Shown: positions 51,807-60,346 of the stretch, piece by piece | How the letters are laid out: every line of letters begins with the position of its first letter | Position numbering within the stretch: the stretch's first letter is position 1 | Assembly (NCBI RefSeq): GCF_020329435.1 | Contig: NZ_JAGKJK010000009.1 | Coordinates: 248,001 to 312,000 of the forward strand | DNA: 64,000 bases | Direction: 5' to 3' | From: Bradyrhizobium hereditatis | GTDB taxonomy: Bacteria > Pseudomonadota > Alphaproteobacteria > Rhizobiales > Xanthobacteraceae | Translations under genes and position numbers: made by a program | Notes under the pieces: model-generated | Database searches by the model: none | What the model saw: the letters and a program-made list of their open reading frames with translations, nothing else | What the model was told of the DNA's origin: nothing

Positions 51807-52091
51807 ATGAAGACCGTTTCCAAGACCCTGATCGCCGCTGCGGCGTTTGCCGTTGTCGCTACCACCGCCTTCTCGCAAGGCGCCTGGGAATTCAAATCCG
51901 GCATGGCCTACGTCTATGGCGGCCCCGGGAAGATGTCGGCGATGGCAATGGCAGCGACACCCAAGAACCACGACGCGATGATGAAGAACGCCAGGAAGGT
52001 GCCTGACAACACAGTATTCTTCATGGACAAGGGCCAGCTCTATTCGGCCTCGGGCATGCTCGACCCGACCGGTAATTTCTACATTCCCTGA
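51807..52091 (+). CDS. Small secreted protein of unknown function
   Basis: A 94-residue protein with a clear signal peptide ending near AFSQ. The mature 70 residues contain a Met/Ala-rich stretch (GKMSAMAMAATPKNHDAMM) and DNTVFFMDKGQLYS. No cysteine is present. AAAGGAATTCCCC precedes ATG 51807. I do not recognise a domain. It precedes the peroxiredoxin-like gene by 77 bases. The 242 bases upstream, to the DUF302 start, contain no other gene. Confidence 0.75.
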   Translation: MKTVSKTLIAAAAFAVVATTAFSQGAWEFKSGMAYVYGGPGKMSAMAMAATPKNHDAMMKNARKVPDNTVFFMDKGQLYSASGMLDPTGNFYIP

Positions 52092-52168
52092 TCAAGCACG
52101 CTGCAACGCCCGGCCGCCCTTGCGGAGCGGCCCGGGCCGGAAATAATATGGAAATGCCGGAGCAAGCC

Positions 52169-52888
52169 ATGACGACAATGCTATCGCCAGCCAATGCCGA
52201 ACGCCTCAAGGAGGCCTTCCTGCGCTGCCGCGACATGGAAGGTTCCTTGCGCGAGCAACTCGAGGCCTACGCCGCGGCGGGGAGGGAGTTCTTTCCGGCC
52301 TATGGCGAGGCGGTCGACCGGCTGGTGGCGCGGCTCAATGAGAATGGCGGCGGCGAGAATGCGCCGCGGCCGGGCGAAGTGATGCCGCCGTTCGTATTGC
52401 CGGATGAGACCGGCCGGCTGATCAGCCTGACATCACTGATCGAGCAGGGTCCGGTCGCGGTGATGTTCTATCGTGGCCATTGGTGCCCTTACTGCCGGCT
52501 GAATGTGCGGGCGGTGATTCAGGCGCAGGACCGCATCAAGGCGCTGGGCGCGCAGACGGTCGCGATCATGCCGGAGATGCAGGCCTATGCCGAACAATTC
52601 AAATCCGAGGCCAACGCGCCGTTTCCCGTGCTGACCGATCTCGACAACGGATACGCGCTGTCGCTCAATCTTGCGATCTGGCTCGGCAGCGAAATCCAAG
52701 AGCTGCTGTCATACCAGGACATGGCGGGCTTTCACGGCAATGACGGCTGGGTGCTGCCGATCCCGGCGACTTTCGTGGTCGGCCGTGACGGACGGGTGAA
52801 GGCACGCTTCGTCGATCCCGACTTTCGCAAGCGCATGGAGATCGACGACCTGATTACTGTGCTAAAAAGCGCGAGCGACGAGCGCTAG
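52169..52888 (+). CDS. Peroxiredoxin-like (AhpC/TSA) protein
   Basis: A 239-residue thioredoxin-fold protein. An N-terminal helical extension of about 65 residues precedes the fold. The active site is GHWCPYCRLNV (C106 and C109 from this start), giving a CxxC arrangement rather than the single peroxidatic cysteine of classic enzymes. VLPIPATFVVGRDG is the cis-proline region. ATG 52169 has GGAG at good distance; ATG 52148 is an alternative. It probably reduces peroxides or disulfides in the cytosol. Confidence 0.88.
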   Translation: MTTMLSPANAERLKEAFLRCRDMEGSLREQLEAYAAAGREFFPAYGEAVDRLVARLNENGGGENAPRPGEVMPPFVLPDETGRLISLTSLIEQGPVAVMFYRGHWCPYCRLNVRAVIQAQDRIKALGAQTVAIMPEMQAYAEQFKSEANAPFPVLTDLDNGYALSLNLAIWLGSEIQELLSYQDMAGFHGNDGWVLPIPATFVVGRDGRVKARFVDPDFRKRMEIDDLITVLKSASDER

Positions 52889-52950
52889 CCAGAATCCCCT
52901 TGCTCAACACGAGTGCTGTGGCAGGTTCCCGCGTTCCGGGCGACCGACAA

Positions 52951-53520
52951 TCAACGTTCGATAGTGCCCGAACGCCTGATCTTTTGCTGCAGCAACAGCA
53001 CGCCGTAAAGCAGCGCTTCGGCGGTCGGCGGGCAGCCGGGGACATAGATATCGACCGGAACGATCCGGTCGCAGCCACGCACCACCGAGTACGAATAGTG
53101 GTAATAGCCGCCGCCGTTGGCGCACGAACCCATCGAAATCACATATCGAGGTTCGGGCATCTGGTCATAAACCTTGCGGAGCGCGGGTGCCATCTTGTTG
53201 CATAAAGTACCGGCGACGATCATCACATCCGACTGCCGCGGACTGGCGCGGGGCGCAAATCCAAACCGCTCGGCGTCGTAACGGGGCATCGCCATTTGCA
53301 TCATCTCGATCGCGCAGCAGGCGAGGCCAAATGTCATCCACATCAACGAACCGCTGCGGGCCCACGTGATCAAATCGTCGGTGGCGGTAACGAAGAAGCC
53401 TTTGTCGCTCAGCTCACTGTTCAACCCCGCAAAAAAGTAGTCGTCACTCACGGGACGGCCGGTCCCTGGATCCAGAATTCCGTTTCCAGAAGGCGTGATC
53501 AATGGTCGGGAATGCTGCAT
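52951..53520 (-). CDS. nuoB: NADH-quinone oxidoreductase subunit B, stand-alone copy
   Basis: A 189-residue homologue of the complex I subunit that holds cluster N2. All four ligands are present: the tandem C68 and C69 (GLACCAIEMM), C133 (MGSCANGGG) and C163 (VPGCPPTAEAL). No other nuo gene is in the window, so this is an orphan copy; a full operon presumably lies elsewhere. ATG 53520 follows GGAGCGACTC. It could be a paralogue for an alternative complex I or a related hydrogenase/dehydrogenase. Confidence 0.92.
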   Translation of the reverse strand: MQHSRPLITPSGNGILDPGTGRPVSDDYFFAGLNSELSDKGFFVTATDDLITWARSGSLMWMTFGLACCAIEMMQMAMPRYDAERFGFAPRASPRQSDVMIVAGTLCNKMAPALRKVYDQMPEPRYVISMGSCANGGGYYHYSYSVVRGCDRIVPVDIYVPGCPPTAEALLYGVLLLQQKIRRSGTIER

Positions 53521-53756
53521 ATTTGAGTCGCTCCAGCTTGGTCTGGCCAAAGCTGCAACCATGTCCGGATTTGCCTTGCCGCTTTTCGTCGGATGAGCAC
53601 CGCGTCTGCTGCTCCTCCTTCGCGCCCCTGATTCCCTGGGCGGGCCCGGACTGGGCCGGCAGCCTTTTCAATGTTCGACGCGACAATGTTCAACGCGGCG
53701 ACGCTTTCGGCCGTTCCTATCGAGCGAGCAAGAGTGTGTAGATGGCGCCGCGATGC

Positions 53757-54083
53757 TTACCGTCCACTGTCCATGACTTCGGCGACTTCGTACAGATGAG
53801 GATCGATCTCGCTCGTTATCTCGTCGAAATGACCCCATTGCTTGCGAAATTCTGGCGATTGATGGGCCGATCGCAGCAGATTGCGATTCTCCCATTGCAC
53901 GTAGTTGACGATGCGGCGGCCATCCAGGCTGCGATGCAGGCTGATGGAGACGAAGCCCGGCTGACGCGCCATGAAGCGGGCGCGCTCGGTCATCATCGAC
54001 AACGCCTCGGCCTGCTTCTCGGGCTCTGACTCGACGATGGTGATCTGGGTGACGGGCTGTCTTTCGGTATGGATCTGCGCCAT
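53757..54083 (-). CDS. Antibiotic biosynthesis monooxygenase (ABM) domain protein
   Basis: A 108-residue dimeric alpha/beta-barrel-type protein. Core features are FMARQPGFVSISLHRSLDG and NYVQWENRNLL; MTERARF precedes them. GGGAGATCAGCC precedes ATG 54083. ABM proteins are cofactor-free oxygenases or haem-degrading proteins; the subtype is not clear here. It is isolated, with gaps of 236 and 188 bases on either side that hold no gene I can support. Confidence 0.85.
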   Translation of the reverse strand: MAQIHTERQPVTQITIVESEPEKQAEALSMMTERARFMARQPGFVSISLHRSLDGRRIVNYVQWENRNLLRSAHQSPEFRKQWGHFDEITSEIDPHLYEVAEVMDSGR

Positions 54084-54271
54084 GGCTGATCTCCCTTGAA
54101 TATTCCAAGCCGGGCGTCCGCAATTTGACGGCGCCAAGTGCAGCTTTTGCGGCGTCGGTGACGCGTCAACTATGGAAATTCCGGTAGCGGGAGGCGGTTC
54201 CACAATGGATCAGTCCCAGGGCTGGACCGGACACCTCGGACTGAGAAAAGACGAATTGCTTCGAACCAAGC

Positions 54272-55174
54272 CTATCTGGTTCCCTCATTGCGTATAAATT
54301 GCTGCCAATTGGCGCCGCGCAGCATGCGCATCACGGCGGATGCCACCGCAGTCCGTTCGCGCCCGGCGACGCCGTAGAGATTGACCGTTCGTCGCGCATC
54401 CAGTCCCTCGACATTGGCACGCTTCAGCGTCGGCGGAAGTGATGCGGTATCGGGCACCACCGCAACGCCGATGTCGGCCTCCAGGAGCGCGATCAGATCG
54501 CGCTCGGACGCAATCTCATGACAGCGATCGACGTCGAGGCCGTGCTCACGCAGCGAACTGTTCACGCGCGCGGCATGTTCGCAGTAATTGCGCGACAGCA
54601 GCTGCTCGGCACGAAGATCGCCGAAATCGATCTTTTCGCGCGCCGCCAGCCGATGATTCCTGTTGACGACGAGTTGAAAATTCTCGGTGAACAGCGGCCA
54701 AGTGTCGAGCCGATCCCATTCCTCGCTGATCTCGGCGGCGATGCCGAGCTCGGCTTCGCCTCTTTTGAGATATTCCGCGACCTCGCGGGCATTGCCGCGC
54801 AGAAAGCGAAACTCCAGGCGATTGAACATTCGCTTGATCTGGTCGAGATGCGGAATCAGCAGCGAGAGGTCGACGGAATGGGTGAGCGCTATCCGGAGCG
54901 CGCCGACTTCGCCGCTCTTGAAGGAGGAGGCAAGCTCGCGCGCCCCGGTGGCCGCCTCGTAGCATTGCTTGAGCAGCGGATGCATGCGCTGGCCGAGCTC
55001 GGTCAGTTGCGCGGCGGGACGCTCGCGGCGGAACAGATCGCCGCCGAGTTCGGCTTCCAGTTGCTTGATCGCCCGCGTCAGCGACGGCTGCGTGACGTTG
55101 CACTCGTCAGCGGCGCGCGTGAAGTTGAGCACGCGTGCAACCGCAAGAAAATAGCGAACCTGATGCATCTCCAT
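54272..55174 (-). CDS. LysR family transcriptional regulator
   Basis: A 300-residue regulator of normal length. The helix-turn-helix is in residues 1-65 (MHQVRYFLAVARVLNFTRAA, NVTQPSLTRAIKQLE), followed by the periplasmic-binding-like effector domain with LLEADIGVAVVPDTA. It diverges from 3-hydroxybutyrate dehydrogenase. The 167-base gap holds a LysR-type box, so it most likely regulates that gene and the patatin. Confidence 0.92.
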   Translation of the reverse strand: MEMHQVRYFLAVARVLNFTRAADECNVTQPSLTRAIKQLEAELGGDLFRRERPAAQLTELGQRMHPLLKQCYEAATGARELASSFKSGEVGALRIALTHSVDLSLLIPHLDQIKRMFNRLEFRFLRGNAREVAEYLKRGEAELGIAAEISEEWDRLDTWPLFTENFQLVVNRNHRLAAREKIDFGDLRAEQLLSRNYCEHAARVNSSLREHGLDVDRCHEIASERDLIALLEADIGVAVVPDTASLPPTLKRANVEGLDARRTVNLYGVAGRERTAVASAVMRMLRGANWQQFIRNEGTR

Positions 55175-55230
55175 GGCCGTGCCCCGGTCTGTCTCGATCG
55201 CACCGTAACCGATCGTATGAGGTGACGACA

Positions 55231-55259
55231 CCATAACCGCCATAGCAGCGGCCTATGGT
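55231..55259. promoter_or_regulatory. LysR-type binding box
   Basis: ATAGCAGCGGCCTAT (55242-55256) has the T-N11-A layout with ATAG/CTAT arms. It sits inside a wider dyad, CCATA...CCGC and GCGG...TATGG. It lies between the LysR gene and bdhA. Confidence 0.55.
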
Positions 55260-55341
55260 TTTGAAAGCCAAACGGCATTTCCTGAAATGAAGGTGGCCGG
55301 GCAGGGTGGCAGCAGCGAAATCCCACCTGAAAAGGACCGCC

Positions 55342-56166
55342 ATGAATATCCAGCTCAAATCGCAAGGTGTTGCAGCTGCGCGGCCGCTGGCCGGCAAGGT
55401 ATCACTGGTGACGGGCTCGACCAGCGGTATCGGGCTCGGGATCGCCTGGGCGCTGGCGGAGGCCGGCTCGGCGGTAGTTCTGAATGGCTTGGGCATGGCG
55501 GCCGAAATCGCCAGGACCCGCGAGCAGATCGCAGCCGATTGCGGCGTCGTGGTCAGCTATTCCGCGGCCGACATGACGAGCCGGGAAGCGATAGCCGAGA
55601 TGATCGCATCCGCTGTCGCCAGTCACGGCCGGCTCGATATCCTCGTCAACAATGCAGGCATTCAGCATGTCGCGCCGCTCGAGCAGTTTCCGCCCGAAAA
55701 ATGGGACGCGATTCTGGCGATCAACCTGTCGTCGGCGTTTCACACCATGCGGCTGGCGCTATCAGCAATGCGTCAGAACAAGTTCGGCCGCATCATCAAT
55801 ATCGCCTCGGCACACGGTCTCGTCGCTTCGCCCTTCAAGGCGGCCTATGTCGCGGCCAAGCACGGCATCATAGGCCTCACCAAAGTTGCCGCGCTGGAGA
55901 CGGCGGAAGACGGCATCACCTGCAACGCGATCTGCCCGGGTTACGTCTACACGCCGCTGGTCGAGGCGCAGATCGACGGCCAGGCCAGGGCGCACGGCAT
56001 TTCCCGCGAAACGGTCATTCACGACGTGCTGCTGGCGCAGCAGCCGAACAAGCGCTTCGCCACGGTGGAGGAATTGGGCGCGCTTACGGTGTTTCTCGCC
56101 AGCGATGCGGCGGCGTCGATCACCGGCATCGCGCTGCCGGTCGATGGCGGCTGGACCGCACATTGA
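55342..56166 (+). CDS. bdhA: D-3-hydroxybutyrate dehydrogenase (SDR)
   Basis: A 274-residue short-chain dehydrogenase. The NAD motif is TGSTSGIG (24-31), with NNAG at 103-106. The catalytic triad is S156, Y169 and K173 (AYVAAKHG). The segment KHGIIGLTKVAALETAE and a late QPNKRFATVEELG are typical of hydroxybutyrate dehydrogenases, which oxidise D-3-hydroxybutyrate to acetoacetate in poly-hydroxybutyrate turnover. It is followed after 21 bases by a patatin-like gene. Confidence 0.9.
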   Translation: MNIQLKSQGVAAARPLAGKVSLVTGSTSGIGLGIAWALAEAGSAVVLNGLGMAAEIARTREQIAADCGVVVSYSAADMTSREAIAEMIASAVASHGRLDILVNNAGIQHVAPLEQFPPEKWDAILAINLSSAFHTMRLALSAMRQNKFGRIINIASAHGLVASPFKAAYVAAKHGIIGLTKVAALETAEDGITCNAICPGYVYTPLVEAQIDGQARAHGISRETVIHDVLLAQQPNKRFATVEELGALTVFLASDAAASITGIALPVDGGWTAH

Positions 56167-56187
56167 AAGAGATTCAAGGAGCGTGAC

Positions 56188-57351
56188 ATGCACGATGCAA
56201 GGGAAGTCTCTTCATCGCCCAACATCAGAGCGCGGGCCAGTTCCGAATCCGGTCAGGTCGTCCTGGTGCTGCAGGGCGGCGGTGCGCTCGGCTCCTACCA
56301 GGCCGGCGTCTACCAGGCGCTCAATGAGGCTGGGATCGAACCCGACTGGATCATCGGCACCTCGATCGGGGCGATCAATGCCAGCCTGATCGCGGGCAAC
56401 TTGCCGCCGAATCGGTTGCCGCGCCTACGTGAGTTCTGGAAGCGGATGGAGCAGAACCCGGTCTGGAATTTTCGTGACATCTTTCCCGGCTTCAACGAAA
56501 AACTCGCGTACTGGTCGACCGTGACCCACGGCATTCCCGGTTTCTTCCGGCCTAACCCGCTGGCCCATGCCGGCGACTCCTATCCGCTCGGACCCGACCA
56601 TGCCGGCTACTATTCCACTGCGCCGCTGGAGCGGACGTTGACGGAGCTGGTCGATTTCGATCTGGTCAATCAGTGCAGGCCGCGGCTGACCGTCGGCGCC
56701 GCCCATGTCCGCACCAGCCGGATGCGCTATTTCGACAGCCGCGACGGCGAGCTTGGCGTCAGGCACGTCATGGCCTCAGGCGCACTGCCGCCGGCGTTCC
56801 CCGCGGTGCGCATCGACGGCGAGCTTTATTGGGATGGCGGCATATTATCCAACACGCCGACGGAAGCCGTGTTCGACGACAACCCGCGCAAGAACTCGCT
56901 GATCTTCGCCGTGCATCTGTGGAATCCATCCGGTCCTGAGCCAACCACGATGGCGGAGGTGCTGAACCGGCACAAGGACGTGCAGTATTCGAGCCGGATC
57001 GCCAGCCACATCGCCCGCCAGCAGCAGGCGCATCGGCTGCGACACGTCATCAACCAGCTCGCCGCGCGCCTGCCGGAAGCCGAGCGCAACAGCCAGGAAG
57101 TGAGAGAACTCGCTGGCTACGGTTGTCCGACGCGGATGCATGTCGTGCGGTTGCTTGCGCCCCAGCTCAGCCGCGAGGATCACACCAAGGATATCGATTT
57201 CAGCCCGTCCGGCATCATGCAGCGTTGGGATGCCGGTTACCGTCACACCAAGGCGGTGCTGGAAAAGCAGCCCTGGATCGGCGAATTCGATCCGCTCTCG
57301 GGTGTCGTCCTGCACGAGCAGGTGGAAGTCATGCCGGAAGCGGCAGAGTAG
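56188..57351 (+). CDS. Patatin-like phospholipase
   Basis: A 387-residue serine lipase of the patatin family. It has the oxyanion motif GGGALG (30-35), nucleophile S59 in GTSIG, and D216 in WDGG forming the Ser-Asp dyad. The C-terminal portion matches the family-specific extension seen in proteins next to hydroxybutyrate dehydrogenase. It may release hydroxybutyrate or act on lipids at polymer granules; lipid hydrolysis is the safe call. Its stop region overlaps the convergent glgA end by 23 bases. Confidence 0.9.
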   Translation: MHDAREVSSSPNIRARASSESGQVVLVLQGGGALGSYQAGVYQALNEAGIEPDWIIGTSIGAINASLIAGNLPPNRLPRLREFWKRMEQNPVWNFRDIFPGFNEKLAYWSTVTHGIPGFFRPNPLAHAGDSYPLGPDHAGYYSTAPLERTLTELVDFDLVNQCRPRLTVGAAHVRTSRMRYFDSRDGELGVRHVMASGALPPAFPAVRIDGELYWDGGILSNTPTEAVFDDNPRKNSLIFAVHLWNPSGPEPTTMAEVLNRHKDVQYSSRIASHIARQQQAHRLRHVINQLAARLPEAERNSQEVRELAGYGCPTRMHVVRLLAPQLSREDHTKDIDFSPSGIMQRWDAGYRHTKAVLEKQPWIGEFDPLSGVVLHEQVEVMPEAAE

Positions 57352-58780
57352 CTGGCGTCACGATCGAGGGCGCGATGGTCTTGCGATAGAGCGCGCTGTA
57401 AAGCGAAGCGGACAGATCCCAGCTAAAGGAACGCGCCATCGCACTGCGCCGCATCGCGTCGAGCTTGTCCTTGGCGCGGTAGGCTTCGAACGCGCGCCTG
57501 ACGCCGCCGAGGAAGGACTCCGCGGACGGTTTCGGAAACAGGAATCCGGTTTCGCCGTCCTTGATGGTTTCCGCCAGCCCCCCGGTCTGGTGGCCGATCG
57601 GCAGCGATCCGAACCGCTGCGCATACATCTGGCTCAGCCCGCAGGGCTCGAACCGCGACGGCATCAGCGTGAAATCGCTGCCGGCAAAAATACGCCGCGC
57701 CTGCGCGTCGTTGAAGCCGATGACAACGCCGATTGCGTTCGGCCGGCGGCGATGGGCGTCGACCAGCGCTTTTTCGATCTGCGGCTCGCCGCTGCCGGTC
57801 ACCACGATCTGCCCTCCGGCCTCGATGATTTCGTCGGCGGCGGACAGGACGAGGTCGATGCCCTTCTGGTGCACCAGACGGGCAACGAGGCCGAACAACG
57901 GACCTCGCGACAACGCCAAGCCAAACTGCTTGCGGACGTAGTCGGCATTGGCCTGCTTGCCTTCCCAGTCGCCGGGCGCGAAGGTCTGCGCCAGCTGCGC
58001 ACAGGCGCTGGGATCCCAGCTTTCGTCGATGCCGTTCAATATGCCGGTCAGTTGCGCCGCATTCGAGCGCTTCTGCAGCAGGCCTTCCAGCCCACAGCCG
58101 AGCTCGTGCGTCGTGATCTCCTTCGCATAGGTCGCGCTGACGGTGGTCAGATGCGAGGCATAGACGAGGCCGCCTTTCAGGAATGACACGTGATCGTAGA
58201 ACTCGAGCCCGTCGATATGGAACGAGCTCTCGGGCGCGCCGATCCTGCGCAGCGAGTCCGGCGGGAATAGGCCCTGGTAGGCGAGGTTATGGATGGTCAG
58301 GATCGAGGGGATCTTCACGGCCTTCCATGCCAGATAGGCGGGTGCCAGCGCGGCCTGCCAGTCATTGGCATGGATCAGGTCGGCTGCCCAATTCTTGTCC
58401 AGGTTGCCTGAGGCCAGCTCGGCTGCGGCGGATGCGAAGCGGCCGAACCTGATGTCGTTGTCCGGCCAGTCGCGCCCCGATTCATCGCCATAGGGATTGC
58501 CTGGCCGGTCGTAGAGCTGCGGGCAGAGCAGGACGTAGACCGGCAGACCATCCTTGGTCGCTGCTCGTCCGAGTGAGCAGGCCGGCATCTCCGCCAGGGA
58601 GGGGCATTCCCCAACGATTTCAATATGGGTGAGCTGTTCGACGACGTCGTGATAGCCCGGCAGCATGATCCGGACATCGCTCCAGCGGCGGAGCGCGCGG
58701 GGCAAAGCGGCGGAAACGGCGGCAAGCCCTCCGACCCGGATGAAGTCATCCATTTCAGTGGTGACGAACAAGACCTTCAA
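57329..58780 (-). CDS. glgA: Glycogen synthase (GT5)
   Basis: ADP-glucose:alpha-glucan synthase of about 483 residues, the usual length. It begins LKVLFVTTEMDDFIRVGGLA. The common N-terminal KxGGL motif is RVGGL, with Arg in the place of Lys. The C-terminal part has RFEPCGLSQMYAQRFGSLPI and TGGL. I chose TTG 58780, which gives the standard MKVLFVTTE-like start; TTG 58816 would add 12 residues. No other glycogen gene is adjacent, although a debranching-like gene lies at 43.6 kb. Confidence 0.92.
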   Translation of the reverse strand: MKVLFVTTEMDDFIRVGGLAAVSAALPRALRRWSDVRIMLPGYHDVVEQLTHIEIVGECPSLAEMPACSLGRAATKDGLPVYVLLCPQLYDRPGNPYGDESGRDWPDNDIRFGRFASAAAELASGNLDKNWAADLIHANDWQAALAPAYLAWKAVKIPSILTIHNLAYQGLFPPDSLRRIGAPESSFHIDGLEFYDHVSFLKGGLVYASHLTTVSATYAKEITTHELGCGLEGLLQKRSNAAQLTGILNGIDESWDPSACAQLAQTFAPGDWEGKQANADYVRKQFGLALSRGPLFGLVARLVHQKGIDLVLSAADEIIEAGGQIVVTGSGEPQIEKALVDAHRRRPNAIGVVIGFNDAQARRIFAGSDFTLMPSRFEPCGLSQMYAQRFGSLPIGHQTGGLAETIKDGETGFLFPKPSAESFLGGVRRAFEAYRAKDKLDAMRRSAMARSFSWDLSASLYSALYRKTIAPSIVTPATLPLPA

Positions 58781-58988
58781 GGCAAATGTCCCTGTGCCAT
58801 CCGCAATGAAACTCAACGAAGCTCATCCAGGTGAAACCAATGCAAGAATGGGTCCAACTTCCACGCGTACAACGCGCGTTCCCGGCCGTCGTTCCTCGGA
58901 GAACTACTTTCCTGTTAAGGCTGCACAATTTAGGGTCTCGGCCGCCACCAAAACGAATGGCCGCAAACGGCCGAAGGAGCGTTACGAA

Positions 58989-60194
58989 ATGACCATAGCC
59001 GGCAATGATCAGAGGAATTTGACAGGCAGCTTCGCGGGCCTGCGCGTCCTCGACTTCTCAACCACGATTGCCGGGCCTCACTGTACACGAATGCTCGCCG
59101 ATATGGGAGCGGAGGTTATCAAGATCGAGACCGAGGAGGGCGAGACGATGCGGACTCGCCCGCCGGTCCGCAATAACTGCTCGACTGCCTTCGGCCAGCT
59201 CAATGTCGGCAAGAACAGTCTCGTCCTGGATCTGAAATCGCCGAAGGGATTGGAGGCCGTTCGCCGGCTGGTCGCGACGGCGGACGTGCTGGTCGAGAAT
59301 TTCCGTCCGGGCGTGATGCGGCGATTGAAGCTCGATTACGACTCACTGCGAGGGCTTAGTCCGAAACTGGTATACTGCTCGATCTCCGGCTACGGCCAGA
59401 CCGGCCCGTCGGCAGAGCTGCCGGCCTACGCGCCGGTGATTCACGCGGCCTCGGGCTACGAGATGGCGCATCTGGCCTACCAGCCGGGACGCAGCCGGCC
59501 GGACTATTGCGGCATCTATCACGCCGACGTGCTGACCGGCGTCTACGCCTTCGGCGCGATCTCGGCCGCGCTGTATCAGCGCGCATCGACTGGACGGGGC
59601 CAGCACATCGATGTCTCGATGCTGGAATCGATGCTGAGCCTGACGCTCAACGAACTGCAGTGGTCGCAATTCGAAGTAAAGCCGACGCAGCGGCCGATGT
59701 TCGGTCCGATCGAGACCACGGACGGCTATGTGATGATGGCGATCGCCAGCGAGAAAACTTTCCAGAGCCTGATGCAGGTGATCGGTCATCCCGAGTGGGT
59801 GAGCGATCCGCGCTTTGCGAAATATTCCGATCGGCGGGAAAACTGGGTGAGCCTGATGGAAGGTGTGGAAGCGTGGTCGCGCACGGTGACGACTGCGCAG
59901 TGCCTCGCCGCGCTCAATACGCACGGCGTTCCTTCATCAGCCTACCGCACCGTCGCCGAGGCGCTGCGTGACCCGCAGATCGCCCATCGCGGCGCATTGG
60001 CTGAAGTCGAGGATGGCGGCGGCACCTTCAAGGTGCTCAATCTGCCATTCCGCATGTCGGAAGCGAAAGTGTCTGCGGCGCCGCGCATGTCGACGCTCGG
60101 CGAGCACACGCGTGCTTATCTGAAGGAAGCCGGCCTGTCGGACGATGAGATCGCAACCTTTGCCGGAAAGGCGCAGGTAGCCGCAAGCACCTGA
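58989..60194 (+). CDS. CaiB/BaiF family CoA-transferase
   Basis: A 401-residue type III CoA-transferase. The N terminus, GLRVLDFSTTIAGPHCTRML, and ADMGAEVIKIE are family hallmarks. The catalytic aspartate is D180 (GIYHADVLTG). LENFRPGVM-type sequence (VENFRPGVM) and GQTGP complete the pattern. AAGGAG precedes ATG 58989. It is 152 bases before the peptide-type ABC importer in the same direction and could activate an imported acid as its CoA ester. Confidence 0.92.
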   Translation: MTIAGNDQRNLTGSFAGLRVLDFSTTIAGPHCTRMLADMGAEVIKIETEEGETMRTRPPVRNNCSTAFGQLNVGKNSLVLDLKSPKGLEAVRRLVATADVLVENFRPGVMRRLKLDYDSLRGLSPKLVYCSISGYGQTGPSAELPAYAPVIHAASGYEMAHLAYQPGRSRPDYCGIYHADVLTGVYAFGAISAALYQRASTGRGQHIDVSMLESMLSLTLNELQWSQFEVKPTQRPMFGPIETTDGYVMMAIASEKTFQSLMQVIGHPEWVSDPRFAKYSDRRENWVSLMEGVEAWSRTVTTAQCLAALNTHGVPSSAYRTVAEALRDPQIAHRGALAEVEDGGGTFKVLNLPFRMSEAKVSAAPRMSTLGEHTRAYLKEAGLSDDEIATFAGKAQVAAST

Positions 60195-60346
60195 CGGCGC
60201 GCTCTGCATAGCGAAACATAAAGCTGCGGCTTTTCATCCATAGCTTGTGAACGGCCTTGCCCGCGACTGCGTTTCCGGACAATCTTGCGGGCAAGCAATC
60301 GGCGATCCGGAATACCGGACGAACGGCATATCGGGAGGGAACATCA

